Positions 1 through 12,789 of a stretch of 64,000 nt of DNA are shown here, in pieces. The stretch lies in NCBI GenBank assembly GCA_905250115.1, contig CAJNOI010000186.1, positions 105,195 through 169,194 of the forward strand. The letters run 5' to 3'. This DNA comes from Adineta steineri. Taxonomy: Eukaryota; Rotifera; Eurotatoria; Adinetida; Adinetidae. Within the stretch, counting starts at the first letter, position 1, and every line of letters begins with the position of its first letter. The position numbers and the translations under genes are program-made. The notes under the pieces are model-generated. The model did not search any database. It saw nothing but the letters and a program-made list of their open reading frames with translations, and was not told where the DNA came from.

Positions 1-1657
1 TTTGGAGTTTTGGATACTACAAAGAAAAAACGAGTAAATTATCGAAAAAAAATAGAATATGGATTAAGTACATGCTATTTGTCGACGATGACGCAAATAG
101 AGAAATAAAGCTATACCACTGCAAACTCCGGCTGAGACTGCCAAACCAACATAGATCCTTTGTCGACTAGACATTGTAATAGGTACCGACACCGGAAAGA
201 ACTACTGACCATTATGATAGTATTCCAATTCAAAGAAATAAACAAGCAAACAGATTCGTTGTTCCATAAATTACCAAATGATATAAATGCAAAAGGAGGA
301 AAAAGCTTGCTTTTGTTTGCCTCTTAGATAATATAAATAGATGTCGCTAATAAGCAGAAGAAAAGACTTTGTTGTTTTATTCACATTATTCTTAAGTTTT
401 CAGTGACATTTTATTTTATTTGTTTTACATGTACAGAAGATTTGTACCAGTAAGATATTTTATGCAGTAATACGACGAAGAATTATCAATCCATTTTTTT
501 TTATTATTGAAAGCCAATAAAAACGATGATATAAGAATAAAATCAAAAAGTTAAAGCCATGGTAACTTAGAGTTTCAATAAAATATTGAGAAAACTACTG
601 TCAATTTTCATTAAATGGATATGAAAACAGGCTTTTACGATAGAATAAAGAACATGTAGTGTCTTCATCGATCGTAACTATGAGTTACAAAGTCTATAAT
701 CTATGCGACTTCAATGCAATCATAAAAATGTCAGTCGAATTCTTGTTTTTGTAGGTATCTAATTACATACATTCTATTCGGCTGAGAGTTATAAATTTGT
801 ATATTTTCCGATTTTTTCTTCAATTATAGCGTATTATCTGAAGTTATAAAAAAAACCTAGTTGATCACAGATCAATAATAGATTGTTACGAAATGTTCAG
901 ATGTTTCAACGTTTTCCGTGATTTTATAATCTATTTTTAATCAATATAAACGAAGTAAATTTTGTTAGTTTTTATAATAACTGGAATATTATTTACATAA
1001 AAATTGAAATTAACAAAATCCAAATAAAATATCAGTCAGGTGATTTGATTTGACTTTTTACATTTCGAATAACTATATTGGGTAATTTCCCAACTTGAAA
1101 CTTTTACAACATAAAAAGTACATATGCATCGTAATAGTCTGATTTTTCAATCGATATACTATATACAAATAATAGAACAAATGTGTAGATCGAAACGAAA
1201 TTTTGTATCTCAAATACGATGCAAAGTTTAACAGCAGTATACTTTACATCTTTATTATTTATGCTGGTAAATTTTGAAATTAAGAAAAAAACATCATATC
1301 CGTTGTATTTCTTAGTAAATATTTTCGTATAATAAAATTTAGTTGTGATAATTACCACTGTCAAAAGAATCGTCTAACGCCCTCTTTCCTGTCTCATTTT
1401 ATCTACGTGTATGTGTAGCGACTGTTATACACCAATCTTCGTGCGTGCTGTCTTGTTTGTCTTCTGAAAAAGAATATGACGTGTTTCAAACTTTTATGTA
1501 TTACTATAGTCTTTATTCACTAATGTTAAATAATATTTAATTGTCTACATGGCAAACATATGTATTATTCTTCGTCTCCTTTAAATATCAATTATATCAT
1601 ATATTTTTTGTTGAATTATTGATTATAATTAACTCTCTATTATTATTTAATATTATG
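1..1657. other. Gene-free AT-rich stretch
   Basis: No open frame with codon structure or splice signals that I can support. It holds the left edge of the window and the upstream region of the LysM gene. A short frame on the minus strand around 1104-1364 is AT-rich noise. Confidence 0.6.
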
Positions 1658-2551
1658 AATATATTTAAAGAATCTCTATTTTCTACTTCGAAATCGAATT
1701 CAAATACAAAAAATAAGAAATCTCGGCAAAATCACTTGAAAACTAATAATCATGCTCAAGAAATGAATGCCTTATCTGAACCACTTTTATCTTCATCTGA
1801 AAATGACAGTAATAATATTGAACTAGGAACGCTCGATTCGGATGATGATGATGATGTAACAAAATTAAATACTCAACGTATTGTACGTTCTCGTCATATA
1901 AAACAACAATCAACACCAGCAGCACATGGTGGTGGTTCAATTGTAATTGTTGAAAAACCTATTCTACCTCAAGAAAGTCTTCAAGCATTTGCTATCCGAT
2001 ATCGAGTACCCGTATGTTTCTTAAAACCTTTAATTTTCATTTATAAATATAAACGATAATGTCTTTTTGTCCTTTAGATTTCTCAATTAAAACGTTTGAA
2101 TAATTTACAAAATGATCAAGATTTCTATGGTCTTAAATATTGTCGAGTACCAGTACGTCGTTTTGGTATATTACATGAACAGTCATCAACAATTGTTGAT
2201 TTACATGAACAGTTAACAACGAATACAACAGTACCAATAACACATCTAACGCAACAAAATCATCATGCTTTTTTAAATGCAATGGATCAAGATTTAGCAT
2301 TAATGCGTGCTAAAGTTGAACAATTAATAGAAACACCAACAACAACATTAATTCCTGATCAACCAAAAACAGTCATGATGATACGATCAACAATAAAAGC
2401 TAAGAATGACTTTAGTTGTGATGGTGCTGATTGTGGTTGTAGATTTTGGCATATACTTGGAGCTATTATACTTATTGCACTTCTTATTCCAATTATTTAT
2501 ATTTATATATATATTAAGTCTCCACCTACGCTTATAGAACATTTTCCATAA
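1658..2551 (+). CDS. LysM-domain single-pass membrane protein (LYSMD3/4-like)
   Basis: Two exons, 1658-2011 and 2078-2551, joined across a 66-bp GTATGT...TTTAG intron in phase 0, give about 275 residues (human LYSMD3 is about 306). The splice rebuilds one LysM domain: LQAFAIRYRVP from exon 1 followed by ISQLKRLNNLQNDQDFYGLK and the closing VPVRRFGIL from exon 2. The domain sits near residues 108-155. The N-terminal part is Ser/Asn-rich with an acidic DSDDDDD run. A C-terminal hydrophobic helix (FWHILGAIILIALLIPIIY) just after a Cys-rich GADCGC segment matches the single membrane span of LYSMD3/4. Known family role: Golgi/plasma-membrane LysM proteins, LYSMD3 reported to bind chitin. I chose the ATG at 1658 because the in-frame ATG at 1541 only adds a hydrophobic, low-complexity lead. 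Substrate is not evident from sequence. Confidence 0.85.
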
Positions 2552-3013
2552 CGAGTTTATTTTTTTTGTCTTGTTATCAATGTAAGGTTTGTTATTTGTT
2601 TTCTTTTTTTAATTATTTCAAATGGGATGATATTTTCTATTTATTGTCTATTCATAGAATTACTAATGATAAGCTATGGTTATTTGTATATGAATTTGAA
2701 GTGATATAAAAATGAATTATCTTTTTTTTGTTCTTGTAATATTTGAATTCAGATGTTTAAAATAAAATTCATATGATAGACTTCTTATTTGAATAAGTAA
2801 TCAATTTATGTTCATACATTTACTAATCATTATCACCTTGGAAGAAAAGAATACATTGATTTTATCGAATCAATTTTGTTATTTATGGATGAAAATGTCA
2901 GAGATTAGACATGTTTAGAAACTTTTATATGAGATTAATTGACATGTTTTTATTTATTAATACAGATAGTGATTATTTGAATGAGAAAAATTCAAAAATG
3001 TTCATAATCACAA

Positions 3014-3412
3014 TTAGTAATAACTATATTGTCCAGGTGCGCCATAACCATACGGAGACTGTCCAGGAAAACCACCACCGTAACCACCACCGTAACCACC
3101 ACCGTAACCATAAGGTGATCCATAACCATAACCACCATACATCATATCAGGTCGACGACCGATCATGTTATCACCATTGAAATCAATATGAGTAGCTCTC
3201 TCCACTCGACTCATAAAACCTGATAAAATATTAGATATTAATATTGATTGAAAAATATTTTTCAAGTTTTACCTTGTCCTCCAAGATATCCATCACCATT
3301 TAAATCCATACCAATTGTACGTTCAATACGATTATTGATAAAATCTGTTTTATAAAACAAAATAAAATATGAATAGATCAAAAAAAAAATTTAAAAATTA
3401 CTTACTACTCAT
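3014..3412 (-). CDS. Small EF-hand-like Gly/Tyr-rich protein, copy A
   Basis: Three exons on the minus strand: 3406-3412 (7-nt first exon, ATGAGTA), 3273-3344 and 3014-3219, totalling 94 residues. All junctions are GT-AG and in phase. The protein begins MSNFINNRIERTIGMDLNG and has two related half-units: R(I/V)ER..G.DLNGDGYLGG and R(V)ERATHIDFNGDNMIGR. Both carry DxNGD loops like EF-hand or dockerin calcium loops, so calcium binding is a plausible inference. The C-terminal half is low-complexity GGYGYG/GGYGGG repeats ending QYSYY. No signal peptide or membrane span is visible. A paralogue with identical exon layout lies about 1.4 kb upstream in the same orientation. I do not know a named family or function. 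Confidence 0.8.
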
Positions 3413-4444
3413 TATGAATGTTTATATATTTACGAAGAAAGTTACAAGAATAAATATGTAATATATTTTCTTTGATTTGTATTTCGTTTATATAGTCGCT
3501 TTTTTTTGGTTTTTTGTCGCATTAGTTCGTTTAATGATTGACGTAGTTTCAATACTGGAGTTTTGACGTCAAGTTCTGCTTGAGTGACTTTATGTTTTTT
3601 TCGTCATAATGAGTATTTTCGTAGTCAGGTTTTAGCTTGACTTACTGTACAGCTCGAGTAGAAAACATTTACTCATTCATTAGTGAGATTGCATGATTAT
3701 TCACGAAAACAAAATAATGACTTAAATAATTTTAATACGTAATAAATTATAAAATTTATCATTATATAGTAAACGATGACTCATGTATATATTTGATTAT
3801 GATCAAAACATTATTCAGTTTGAAAGAATACATGCATAACAAATTATCTAAATACAATCTATTGAATCAAGTTATTTTTGACTTGGAGCATACGAACGAT
3901 TTGAGACAACAACAAATTTCTTACATTTATTAATGAATATTATGAAAGTTATTTTAGTATGTCTTCGAATATTTATACTATTTGGTTTTGATGATTTATC
4001 ATGTAAAATACAGTAACTATTTAATACGTTTCTCATTTTTGTTATAACTGATTCTTTTGACGTTACAATATCATCAGTATTGAGATTGTAGTTGTATAAG
4101 ATTTTTCTATCTAATCATCAATGATATAAATATCTCTTGTTAATATAAAATACTCAAGTAGAGCGTTCGTTTTCTTTGTAATGAAAATATACAAATTTAT
4201 TCTACGTTATTCTCAGTTATTATATGATTATAAATTTTAACTGAGGATAATGACAAATATTTATATACCATTAATAACATGCACTAAAACAAGTTTTCTG
4301 TAATGTGCTACATAGGAAAAATGCATTGAAAAATAACTAATGTCTTAATGAATTAATTTAAATATCTTTTATTTATCAATAGTTTAATATATACATAATA
4401 GTTAGTTAAAAAAGAAAAAAATTGATAGTGTCTCCTAGTAACAT
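3413..4444. other. Intergenic region between the two EF-hand-like paralogues
   Basis: Contains the promoter region of copy A. No gene, hairpin or array recognised. Confidence 0.55.
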
Positions 4445-4824
4445 TTAATAGTATCCATATGGATTATAACCATAACTGTAAGGATTATATCCAGTATAAC
4501 CGCCATAACCGCCGTGATTATGATAATGGTATGGTGATGGATAACCATAACCACCATACATGATGTCAGGTTGGCGACCAATAATATTATCACCATTGAA
4601 ATCAATATGAGTAGCTTTCTCTATCCGACTCATAAAACCTAAGAAAATTAGAAAGGTGGATTTTTAAAATGTATATTTAAGTCTTACCTTGTCCTCCAAC
4701 GTATCCATCTCCATTTAAATCCATACCAAGACTGCGTTCAATACGATTATTTATAAAATCTATTTACAAAACAAAATCAAATATAAATAAATCAAAGAAG
4801 ACTAAAAAGCTACTTACTATTCAT
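4445..4824 (-). CDS. Small EF-hand-like Gly/Tyr-rich protein, copy B
   Basis: Three exons: 4818-4824 (7-nt ATGAATA), 4688-4759 (72 nt) and 4445-4638, giving 90 residues. Exon 1 and 2 lengths and phases are the same as in copy A, so the pair arose by tandem duplication of an already intron-bearing gene. The protein starts MNNFINNRIERSLGMDLNGD and repeats the DLNGDGYVGG and DFNGDNIIGR loops. The tail differs: Tyr/His/Asn/Gly-rich (PYHYHNHGGYGG) in place of the GGGYGGG run of copy A. The fold-like N-terminal half is conserved while the tail changes freely, which suggests a conserved loop region with a flexible tail. Function unknown. Confidence 0.8.
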
Positions 4825-5991
4825 GATAAGTATGTATCAGTAAATTTCAAAAATATAAATCAAATATGTAATATATCTGCTTTCGATTGTGTATTATTTA
4901 TATAGCCGTTTATAAATCCTTGTAAACAAACCTAGTTTTTTACCTTATGTCGTAATAACGTTTTCTGAATAATAATCATGACTCCTTTCTACGTATATCT
5001 GTTTTTATTATTGAAGCTAATTATAAAGTATTTAGGTACGACCTATTGTTTTGCCAATCATGTTTTTTTACGCATTAAAAATAAAAGCCAGGTTTGTTTT
5101 TTTCTAGATCAACGACGCAATAAAGTGATATTAATTGACGTTATTAAAGCAATAACTATGAAAACTTATGAGTATTTGATGATATGTAATTAAATGAAAT
5201 CAACATGTGATTACATTAAAATATTTTTGAGCAATATCTTCTTGAAAGTTCGATATGTTTACGAAGGCAAATTATTTGGTATGAAATATTTTATTAGTAG
5301 GCGATTCTTTTAAGTCAAACATTCGAATATTTTAATATTAATAACAATCATACTGCTTACTGTCTTGAAATTCAACAAAAACGAACACAAGTAAAAATAT
5401 CTCAAGTAGTATTAAAAACCAATAGACCTTATGATTTAACTTATACGTAAATCATTCGATTAGAATACATTTATAAACTTAGATAGTATGAAAATATATG
5501 TAATATTTACAAAATTAATACACTAAAAATTTTCGTAGTAAATATCTTCTTATTGTGAGCATGAATACTTTTGTTTTTAGGACTCTGTTAATTTAACGTT
5601 TCTAACATGTCTTTTTGATCTTGTCCTACTTTTTCTCATCGGTTTATTAGGCACGGTGAATAAGTGCATTCTATAAGAAAAAGAAACAATATGAAAGCAC
5701 TTTTTTTCTTTAAGAAAATAAAAGTCTTTTAATTTAAAATATTTACACATGACCTGAATAAATAACAACACATTTAGCTAGAATTTATATGAATACGAAT
5801 TTTTTTTCTTCATTTCAGAACAATCTATGATTACGCTTTATTTTCTATGATAATATTCGCCAAAAAAATAACATGATATTTCCATTAAACACATTATACG
5901 CTTGATATTCGTTTAAATATCCCAGAAAGGTAAAAACATAATAATAACCCACGTCATAAAGAAATAGAAAACTTTCATGATTAATTTAATT
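4825..5991. other. Gene-free stretch
   Basis: Short frames on both strands lack splice context or recognisable protein character. Nothing supported. Confidence 0.5.
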
Positions 5992-7211
5992 TTAATAGTC
6001 TGTCATATTACAAATGTAAAATTTATTATCATCGGTTTGTATTACTATTATATCATGATTTAATAATACTGCATGAATAATATCATTTGATATTGATCTA
6101 TCAACAAAGAAATTTATTTCACCACTATTTTTTAAACATTCAATTTTCATCATAATTCTTTTCTTTTTTATTAAATTCATTATAATAGGTATCTAACCTC
6201 TTCGCCGAAAAAGATTTCGTCGAAAACGGTTTTTTGTTCGGAGGCCGCTGCAAAAGTGTGGGTGAAGAGAAAAATTCTTTCGATGAAATATTTTTTCGGC
6301 GAAGAGGTACAAAATCTTATAATATTCCATTTATTAAATATTGAATATCCAATAAATATCCATAAACATTCAAATTGAATCGATGATATTGATAAATAAT
6401 GTAAATATTGCATAGTTTGTGAATGAAAAAAATAAATAACTTTTTCTTTTTGTCCAGTATGAAGATTTATTTCATATGTTAAAACAGCAATTATTTCTTC
6501 ATCATATAAACAATGTAATTTTTCGATTATTTCATTATCTTCATGTATTTCCCAAGAAGAAATATATTTTAAATCAAATATGTTATATATTTCAATTAAT
6601 TTTCCTGTTGTTAAATATAAATATGATTGATTACAAGTACAAGCACAATAAGAATCTTGTTTACCAATATCATGTAATTCATATGTATCTTTATTAATTG
6701 TATATAAATTTGACGATGTTAGAATAAGGAAAGAATTTAATGTTGTCGACCAACAACTATTAACTATTTTTGATAATGAATTTAATTTCCATTCAATATA
6801 TTTAATTATATTTAAATTTTTATCAAGGATATAAATACTTTCATCATCTTGTATTAATAATTCGAAAAATTTATTTCCGGATAATATCGATGATTGTAAT
6901 AGAAACTGTTTTGTTTGCTTAATAGATTGATTTTTATTTAAGAATAGTTTACATTTTTTATTTAAGAAGTTAAATGTTTGATTAAAATCACGGAATTGTT
7001 CTGTTGTTATATAGTTATCATGAATTAATAATAATAAATTATTTCTTATGTCATCAATCAGGTTTTGTTTTAAAATACTGTGTAATTGACGTTCGATTAA
7101 TAAATTAAATCTGTCAGCTAGATAATCTAATTGTTTAATGTAGAGTTCTCGATGTGGAATATCTTCTTCGGTATCATTGTAAGGAGAATAGTCGCACGAT
7201 TGATTAAGCAT
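5992..7211 (-). pseudogene. Propeller-like protein gene interrupted by a palindromic element
   Basis: An intronless minus-strand frame starts at 7211. It reads an N-terminal helical region (about residues 20-110) and then repeated short beta-type segments such as ESIYILDKNLNIIKYIEW, SFLILTSSNLYTI and YLTTGKLIEIYNI, which look like blades of a beta-propeller. At 6307 it enters a 111-bp inverted-repeat element (6197-6307), translates it, and stops at 6180-6182. The rest of the protein appears to continue at 5992-6180 in another frame (DIIVIQTDDNKFYICNM, also blade-like). Simple removal of the element does not put the two parts in one frame; one further base change is needed. I therefore call it broken, though a truncated but expressed protein is possible. 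Family unknown. Confidence 0.6.
6197..6307. mobile_element. 111-bp palindromic MITE-like insertion
   Basis: Ends are perfect inverted repeats, CCTCTTCGCCGAAAAA at 6197-6212 and its complement ending at 6307. A second block (ATTTCGTCGAAA / TTTCGATGAAAT) extends the arms to about 30 bp. It is more GC-rich than its surroundings and sits inside an open reading frame. A TACC occurs at both edges on the minus strand and may be the target duplication, but the boundary is not certain. Confidence 0.75.
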
Positions 7212-7987
7212 AGTTTTATTAAAATGAAAGTAGTCACGAAGATAGAAAATGTATTAAAGCATGACAATGAATCATCTTTAAGGAAGTAATAAGAAACGGT
7301 TTTTTCATTTTGATAACGGAAAGTACCAACTTCTATTTAGAAAATTTCGTACTATTTCATCAAATTGTGATAAACAGAATTATTGAAAAGGAAATATGAT
7401 TAATCACAAAATGTATCTATGCTATTTGAATTTTATAGTATTGGATGAATATAATGCGTTGAATTCAGTTTAATTTAAATATTAGAATAGTTTCTCGATG
7501 AAATAACATACTATATTGAACAAAGTATTTACTGTATATCCGACATAGCTTTAAGTAAGAACGTTCACCATTAGTACTTTAATAATTGTTGTTATAAGTT
7601 GATTACGTATTTTAGTTACTTGGACTATGAGAACTCTTGATATTTTATCACTGACATGTCAACCGTACATTCACACCCATATTATTACTCATTAGCACAA
7701 TATACTCGAAAACCTGAAGATTGTTCATGGATAAATAATATTTTCCAAATTATATCAGTAATGAACCACTCGGTGGAAAGAAGGTATGTTTAAGTACAAA
7801 CTTTTTTAATGCTAACAAGATCTAGTTATCGCAATAAAATATGAATTTATATGAAAAACAATAAAAATACGCTAAAATATTTTAATTAAATAAATACTTC
7901 ATTTTATTTATTTGTTGTTGAAATATTTCTCTTACATTGATACAAACTGACGAACAAAATATATCACAGAAAAGAGAAAACAAAAAT
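7212..7987. other. Intergenic between propeller-like gene and GPCR
   Basis: Nothing recognised apart from the upstream region of the propeller-like gene. Confidence 0.5.
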
Positions 7988-9588
7988 TTATAAGAATAAA
8001 AAATGTTTTGAAAGATTTTGATTCTTTTGTGTCAGAACATTTTTTTCATTATTTGTTTGACTTTTTTTTGATACAACTAATGGTTCTTTATGATCACGTT
8101 TACGTCTAAAAATATATTTATATTTATTTAAAAATTTTAAAAAAAGAAAATTTCTTCTTACCGAAATAATGTACTACTTAATGTCAAACATATAATTGGA
8201 TTTGAACAACTATTTAAATTCAATAAAAGACTAAAAATAGTCATCAACCAGTTCATTGTTTTCTGTGATAAAAATTTTCCATTTACAGCCATTACAATCG
8301 ATCCTATATAAAATGGTGTTGAACAAAGTATATAAGCAAGAACAACAATAAATGTTAATTTAATTGTTTTAAGACGTGCTCGCGATAAAAAATGACTTGC
8401 ACCATAACGTGGTTGAACTTTTGGTCTATCTAAACTAATTGAACTATAATGTGGTGATGGTGGTACTTCAATTGATGAACGTCGTAAACGAAATACAACT
8501 GGATACATAACTGATGGAGGAGGTCGTTTATTAAATATCACAGTTGATACACTTGAACATTCAACAGATGGATAATGAATATGTATATGATTTTTACGAA
8601 TTGACTTTAAATTTCGATCTAATGTAATTATTGATGATGATAAATTACTTAAATTTTTTGGTATATTAATTGCAGGTAAATTTGCCATACTCATTGTCCG
8701 AGCATTATCAGATAAACGATACATTGAAAAATTTCGATTTACAATTAAATAAACTGAACCATAGCAATATAATAATACACATATAGGCAAAAAGAATTGA
8801 ACAACTATTGTCCATACAATATAAGCTAATTCCCATGTTTTATCTGTTCCAAGAAATTTAGCTCGACATCCTTTAATTTTATTTATTGGATCGTATTCCG
8901 AACGAAATATAAATAATTGTGGTAATGCAAGAATAATACTTAAACACCAGACAGCAATCATATAGAAAAGACCTGTATGTGATGTCCAAGTATATGTTGA
9001 TAATGGATGAACAATTGCTTGATGACGATCAATCGTCATGACAACAAGACTAAAATGATAATAAAATAAATTATTTATTCAATTTATATTAAATTCTCTT
9101 TTTAAAAAAACTTAAAATATTTCAAAGCAGTTTTTCTTTAATTCTCTATTCACATAGCGTGATTGTATGGTTAAGTATTTCTTTTTAGTGTAAATATTTA
9201 AATCGTATAATTAATTTAAAGTACAATATGACATTAGATGGTTAAAAACTTACGTATAAACAGAAATATATGTTGAGAATAACATAAGAAACGTCACAAG
9301 TCGACATATGATATCACCGTCGAAAAATGTTGGCATCGTTTTCCATATAAACATCGGCAGAACACTGAAAATGGCAACAAGTAAATCAGCTATTGTTAAA
9401 TGAAGTATAAAAAAAGCCATTCGTGTTGTTCGTCGATTTCTTTTTGTTAACATAACAATTAATACTAGAATATTACCAATTAATGCTGAGATAAACATAG
9501 TTGTTAAAACGATTTGTTCAACTAATCTTAATTGTTGATCAAAAAGTATCGGTGTATAAGAACTATTGTTATTATTCGTTATATTCAT
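7988..9588 (-). CDS. Rhodopsin-family GPCR, vasopressin/oxytocin-receptor-like
   Basis: Three exons (9254-9588, 8162-9049, 7988-8105) encode 446 residues. TM1 begins near residue 22 (GNILVLIVMLTKRNRRTTRM), TM2 holds HLTIADLLVAIFSVLP with the class A LxxAD pattern, and the TM3 end reads TIDRHQAIVHP, a DRH in place of DRY created across the first splice. TM6 FIVVLAYILCSTPFYI and TM7 LLNLNSCSNPIICL follow. The NRRTTRMAFFILHL loop and the LNSCxNP motif are typical of receptors for vasopressin/oxytocin, CCAP and related peptides. The third intracellular loop is long (about residues 250-335) and Ser-rich. The usual NPxxY is NPIIC here, so its tyrosine is missing. Ligand cannot be told; the subgroup call is tentative. 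Confidence 0.85.
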
Positions 9589-12262
9589 TTTAATAAGTTA
9601 ACAATAATAAATTGTTAGAACATATATCAATGACGATTATTTTATCTAGAAAAAAAAGAAGCTTTGTCATTGTAAACTCAGACGAACGATTATATCATAT
9701 ACAATTAAATGGATGATTACATACTGATCAAAAGCAGACATCTGTTTTTCAAACTACTAAAAATTTTTCATTCTCATATGACGCATAGCTAGTCTCTACT
9801 TATATAGTTTATAATAATAAGAATAACAAAAATGAAGAGAACTCATCTGTTTGTTATAAAAGATATATATCACCGGTATATATATATACTTATTATTATA
9901 TACTGTTTGATTATAGCTTTAGTTAATTTTTTTTTCTCTATACTTTCTTTTCGCGTGTTATATGTTTAGTGAAACTAGTTAGCTTCCTGAGTGTACACGT
10001 AACGGAAGTACACTTCGTCATTCATCATGTTGGTAGTTAAGCATTCATCATTAGATCTATGTTAAAAGAAAGGTATAAGGAATACAAAAAGTATTGCGTC
10101 GATTTGTCACGTAATACTATCATCGATGCTTCTTCCTACACCTACTACAAATTATTATTATCCTTTATGATTCAATTTACATCAACAAATCCCACTAAAT
10201 AAATATAAAATAATTAGAGTAAAATATATGTTACCTTTCGAATGCGTTGAAATCCGTGGGTGGAGAAATTTTTCACTAACCAAAATAGGAAACTAGATGT
10301 TCTAAAACTTATTGAAAGAACATTAAACAATACAATGAACCGTCTCTGTTTTGATGCATTAATCAATGAAAAGAAAAGAATTTGATACACTACATATTCT
10401 TACTTTATTTAATTTTTATATTCTAATTAGAAAATAAAGTAATGATGTCTAATCTTAAGAAAAAGTAATCCTAACGACATGATAAAAAGAACTATGTCAT
10501 ACTCTATATGCAGCGTTCATATCTTATTAAAATTGTTTTATAAACTGAAAGACAATATTCTGAAGAAGTTTTCTTGTCTAAGAGAAGAATAGATTGCATG
10601 TCAAAATGAACTCTTTAAGATGACTATAAATCAAAGTCTCTGAAGTTTAGTCCTTTAAAAATAAAAATAATGTCTGCTGGTTATTTCTATTGTCGAGACA
10701 ATTTAATGTACGCAATTTCTTTACTTTAACAAACTCCAGAAACGAACTCAATGCATGAATAATCTCTTATCGTCATCAAAACATGAACTTATTCTTTCAT
10801 AAAATAAATTATTACATATTCTTTCAGCATCAATGCGTTTTTTTAGTAATAGCAATAACAAATACTGTAAGAATTTTTCTTATCTATTAAAATTGCTAGT
10901 ATAATATTGCATAATATCGACTAAGAAGTATATTCATACGACGCTTGACAAAAAACACCATTTTAATTAATATATATATATATATATGTGTGTGTCATAT
11001 AACAGAACACATTTTGTTCTACGAATGTAGTCAAAAAGTGTCGTATTTTTACAAGAATTATTTATTATGTTATATGGAAATACTAAACGTTGAGATATAA
11101 CAAGTAGAAATATGTTAAGATGGTGAAAAATAATAATGTAAAGGAAATCACGTGAGATTACTCCGTGTTTACTATTCGTTTTTTGTTGATATTGTATCGA
11201 ACAAATGTTGTAGAAAAGAAATTAACATTTTATTATTTTCCAACTATGAGTTATAATCGATGAGTTTTATAAAAACTTGAGGGATTTTTTCTTACCAAGG
11301 GATTATTTACTTACTTTTAAATTAATGAGCATTATGTATACGACCTAGATTGTAGCTACCATTTATAAGGTTATAAGTTCTTGCAATAAAAAATTTAATT
11401 ATAGATTCATGCGCTTGAGAATATTTTATTTCTTAATAATAATATATGTTAAGGAAATTGTAATTAAAAGACAAAGATTATTAATTAAACCAATGAGAGT
11501 AGTCATATGACTATAAATTAATTTATCATACTGAAACAAGTATTTAAACTTCGTGTTTAATGGGATATCTAAGCTTTATTATTCATAACTATTAGACATT
11601 CAAATACTTGTATAAGAAGTATGCTGTTTTTAATGATAATTTTTTCTATCGAATTAAATACAAGATAAGTTAAACATCTAAAGTTTTAATCTACTTATGA
11701 TTCAAAGAATTATAAAATAATGTTCTATTGTATGAACCTACCTGTTGAAATAGATCTTTTAGTAATTATCGATGTATTTCAATACCTTATTGTGAATCAA
11801 AATTGCTTTTATTTTAATAAGGGTGTCTCATTCGACTGCTGTCAAAGCAAACTGTAGGCGTTTCATCTGTTTTAACTCCTTTGTTAAATATCAGCAAACG
11901 TTTGTTAATAGTTTTAGAACATTTTCTCAATCAACTGCTGTCAAAACAAACTATATATGAGTAAGAAACTACATATGCTTGAAATCAGATTTTTGATCCA
12001 CATTATTTTTCAATCAAATCTAAAAATAAAAGTGAATAATGAGCTTTTGGATAAGGATAGTAATTTAGTTATGATTGTAAAACAGCGTAATTGCAAAACA
12101 GTGTATTACGCTTAGAGTATCAGTATTTTCCATAAGATGATCATCTCCTGAATCCCCTATTAATGTTATTACGTCAGAATTAATTTATTTTCTAAATGAT
12201 AGTTAATCTTAATGAATATAAATATGAGCGTATTTTATCTATTCGATTAATTAAAAATAAAT
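9589..12262. other. 2.7-kb gene-free region
   Basis: Very AT-rich, with several AT/TG microsatellite tracts (for example about 10970-10996). No coding signal found. Confidence 0.5.
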
Positions 12263-12575
12263 TCATGTGGTATCATTTTTGAAATCATTATCAAGAAAAT
12301 CAAGATCTTTTTTCATTTCGAATAATATTTTGAATGATGGGAAAAATACCTCATAGTTTTGATATTAAATCTATTATATGTTTTTTACCTTTGGTAAATA
12401 TCCTAATAAACGATGAGCATGTTCATGAAGTAATTTAATACATTCGATTTCAACATATTCATCAATTTCACGCTGATACTTAAGTAAAAATAAATAATTC
12501 TAGTGAAATCTTAACTGAATACAAACTTTTTCAGTTATCATTTTATGTCGGCGTTCTTCAAGTAGAATATTAATA
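12263..12575 (-). pseudogene. Orphan 3' exons of an unknown gene
   Basis: Three consecutive minus-strand exons keep intact GT-AG borders and a shared frame: 12527-12575 (ends KMITEK), 12389-12478 (YQREIDEYVEIECIKLLHEH... to LGYLPK) and 12263-12349 (VFFPSFKILFEMKKDLDFL... to stop TGA). The predicted 75 or so residues are mostly helical. I could not find the 5' exons: upstream on the minus strand is low-complexity AT, then the GC-rich element at 12790-12889. It may be the remnant of a gene cut by rearrangement, or a gene with a distant first exon. Family not recognised. Confidence 0.4.
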
Positions 12576-12789
12576 CTATTAGAGGAAAAGCAAGTATATA
12601 TATATTGAATCTAATTATTCTTTATATATATATATCTACTTTTTTCTTATTTTAAAACGAAAAAAAATTTTTTAAATAAATTGTTTGTTGGTTTCAAGTA
12701 AATCTAAAAACTTTTTTTTAATTTCTCTACCGGCTTCTGTTTATTTTAAAACAAACGTCATCAGGATAATAACAAAAAACTTTTTTCGG

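Noticed and set aside
6197-6307. Interpretation of the palindromic element as an intron
   Set aside because: GTACCT...GTTAG exists, but splicing there gives a frame that stops within about 16 codons and does not join the blade-like downstream frame.
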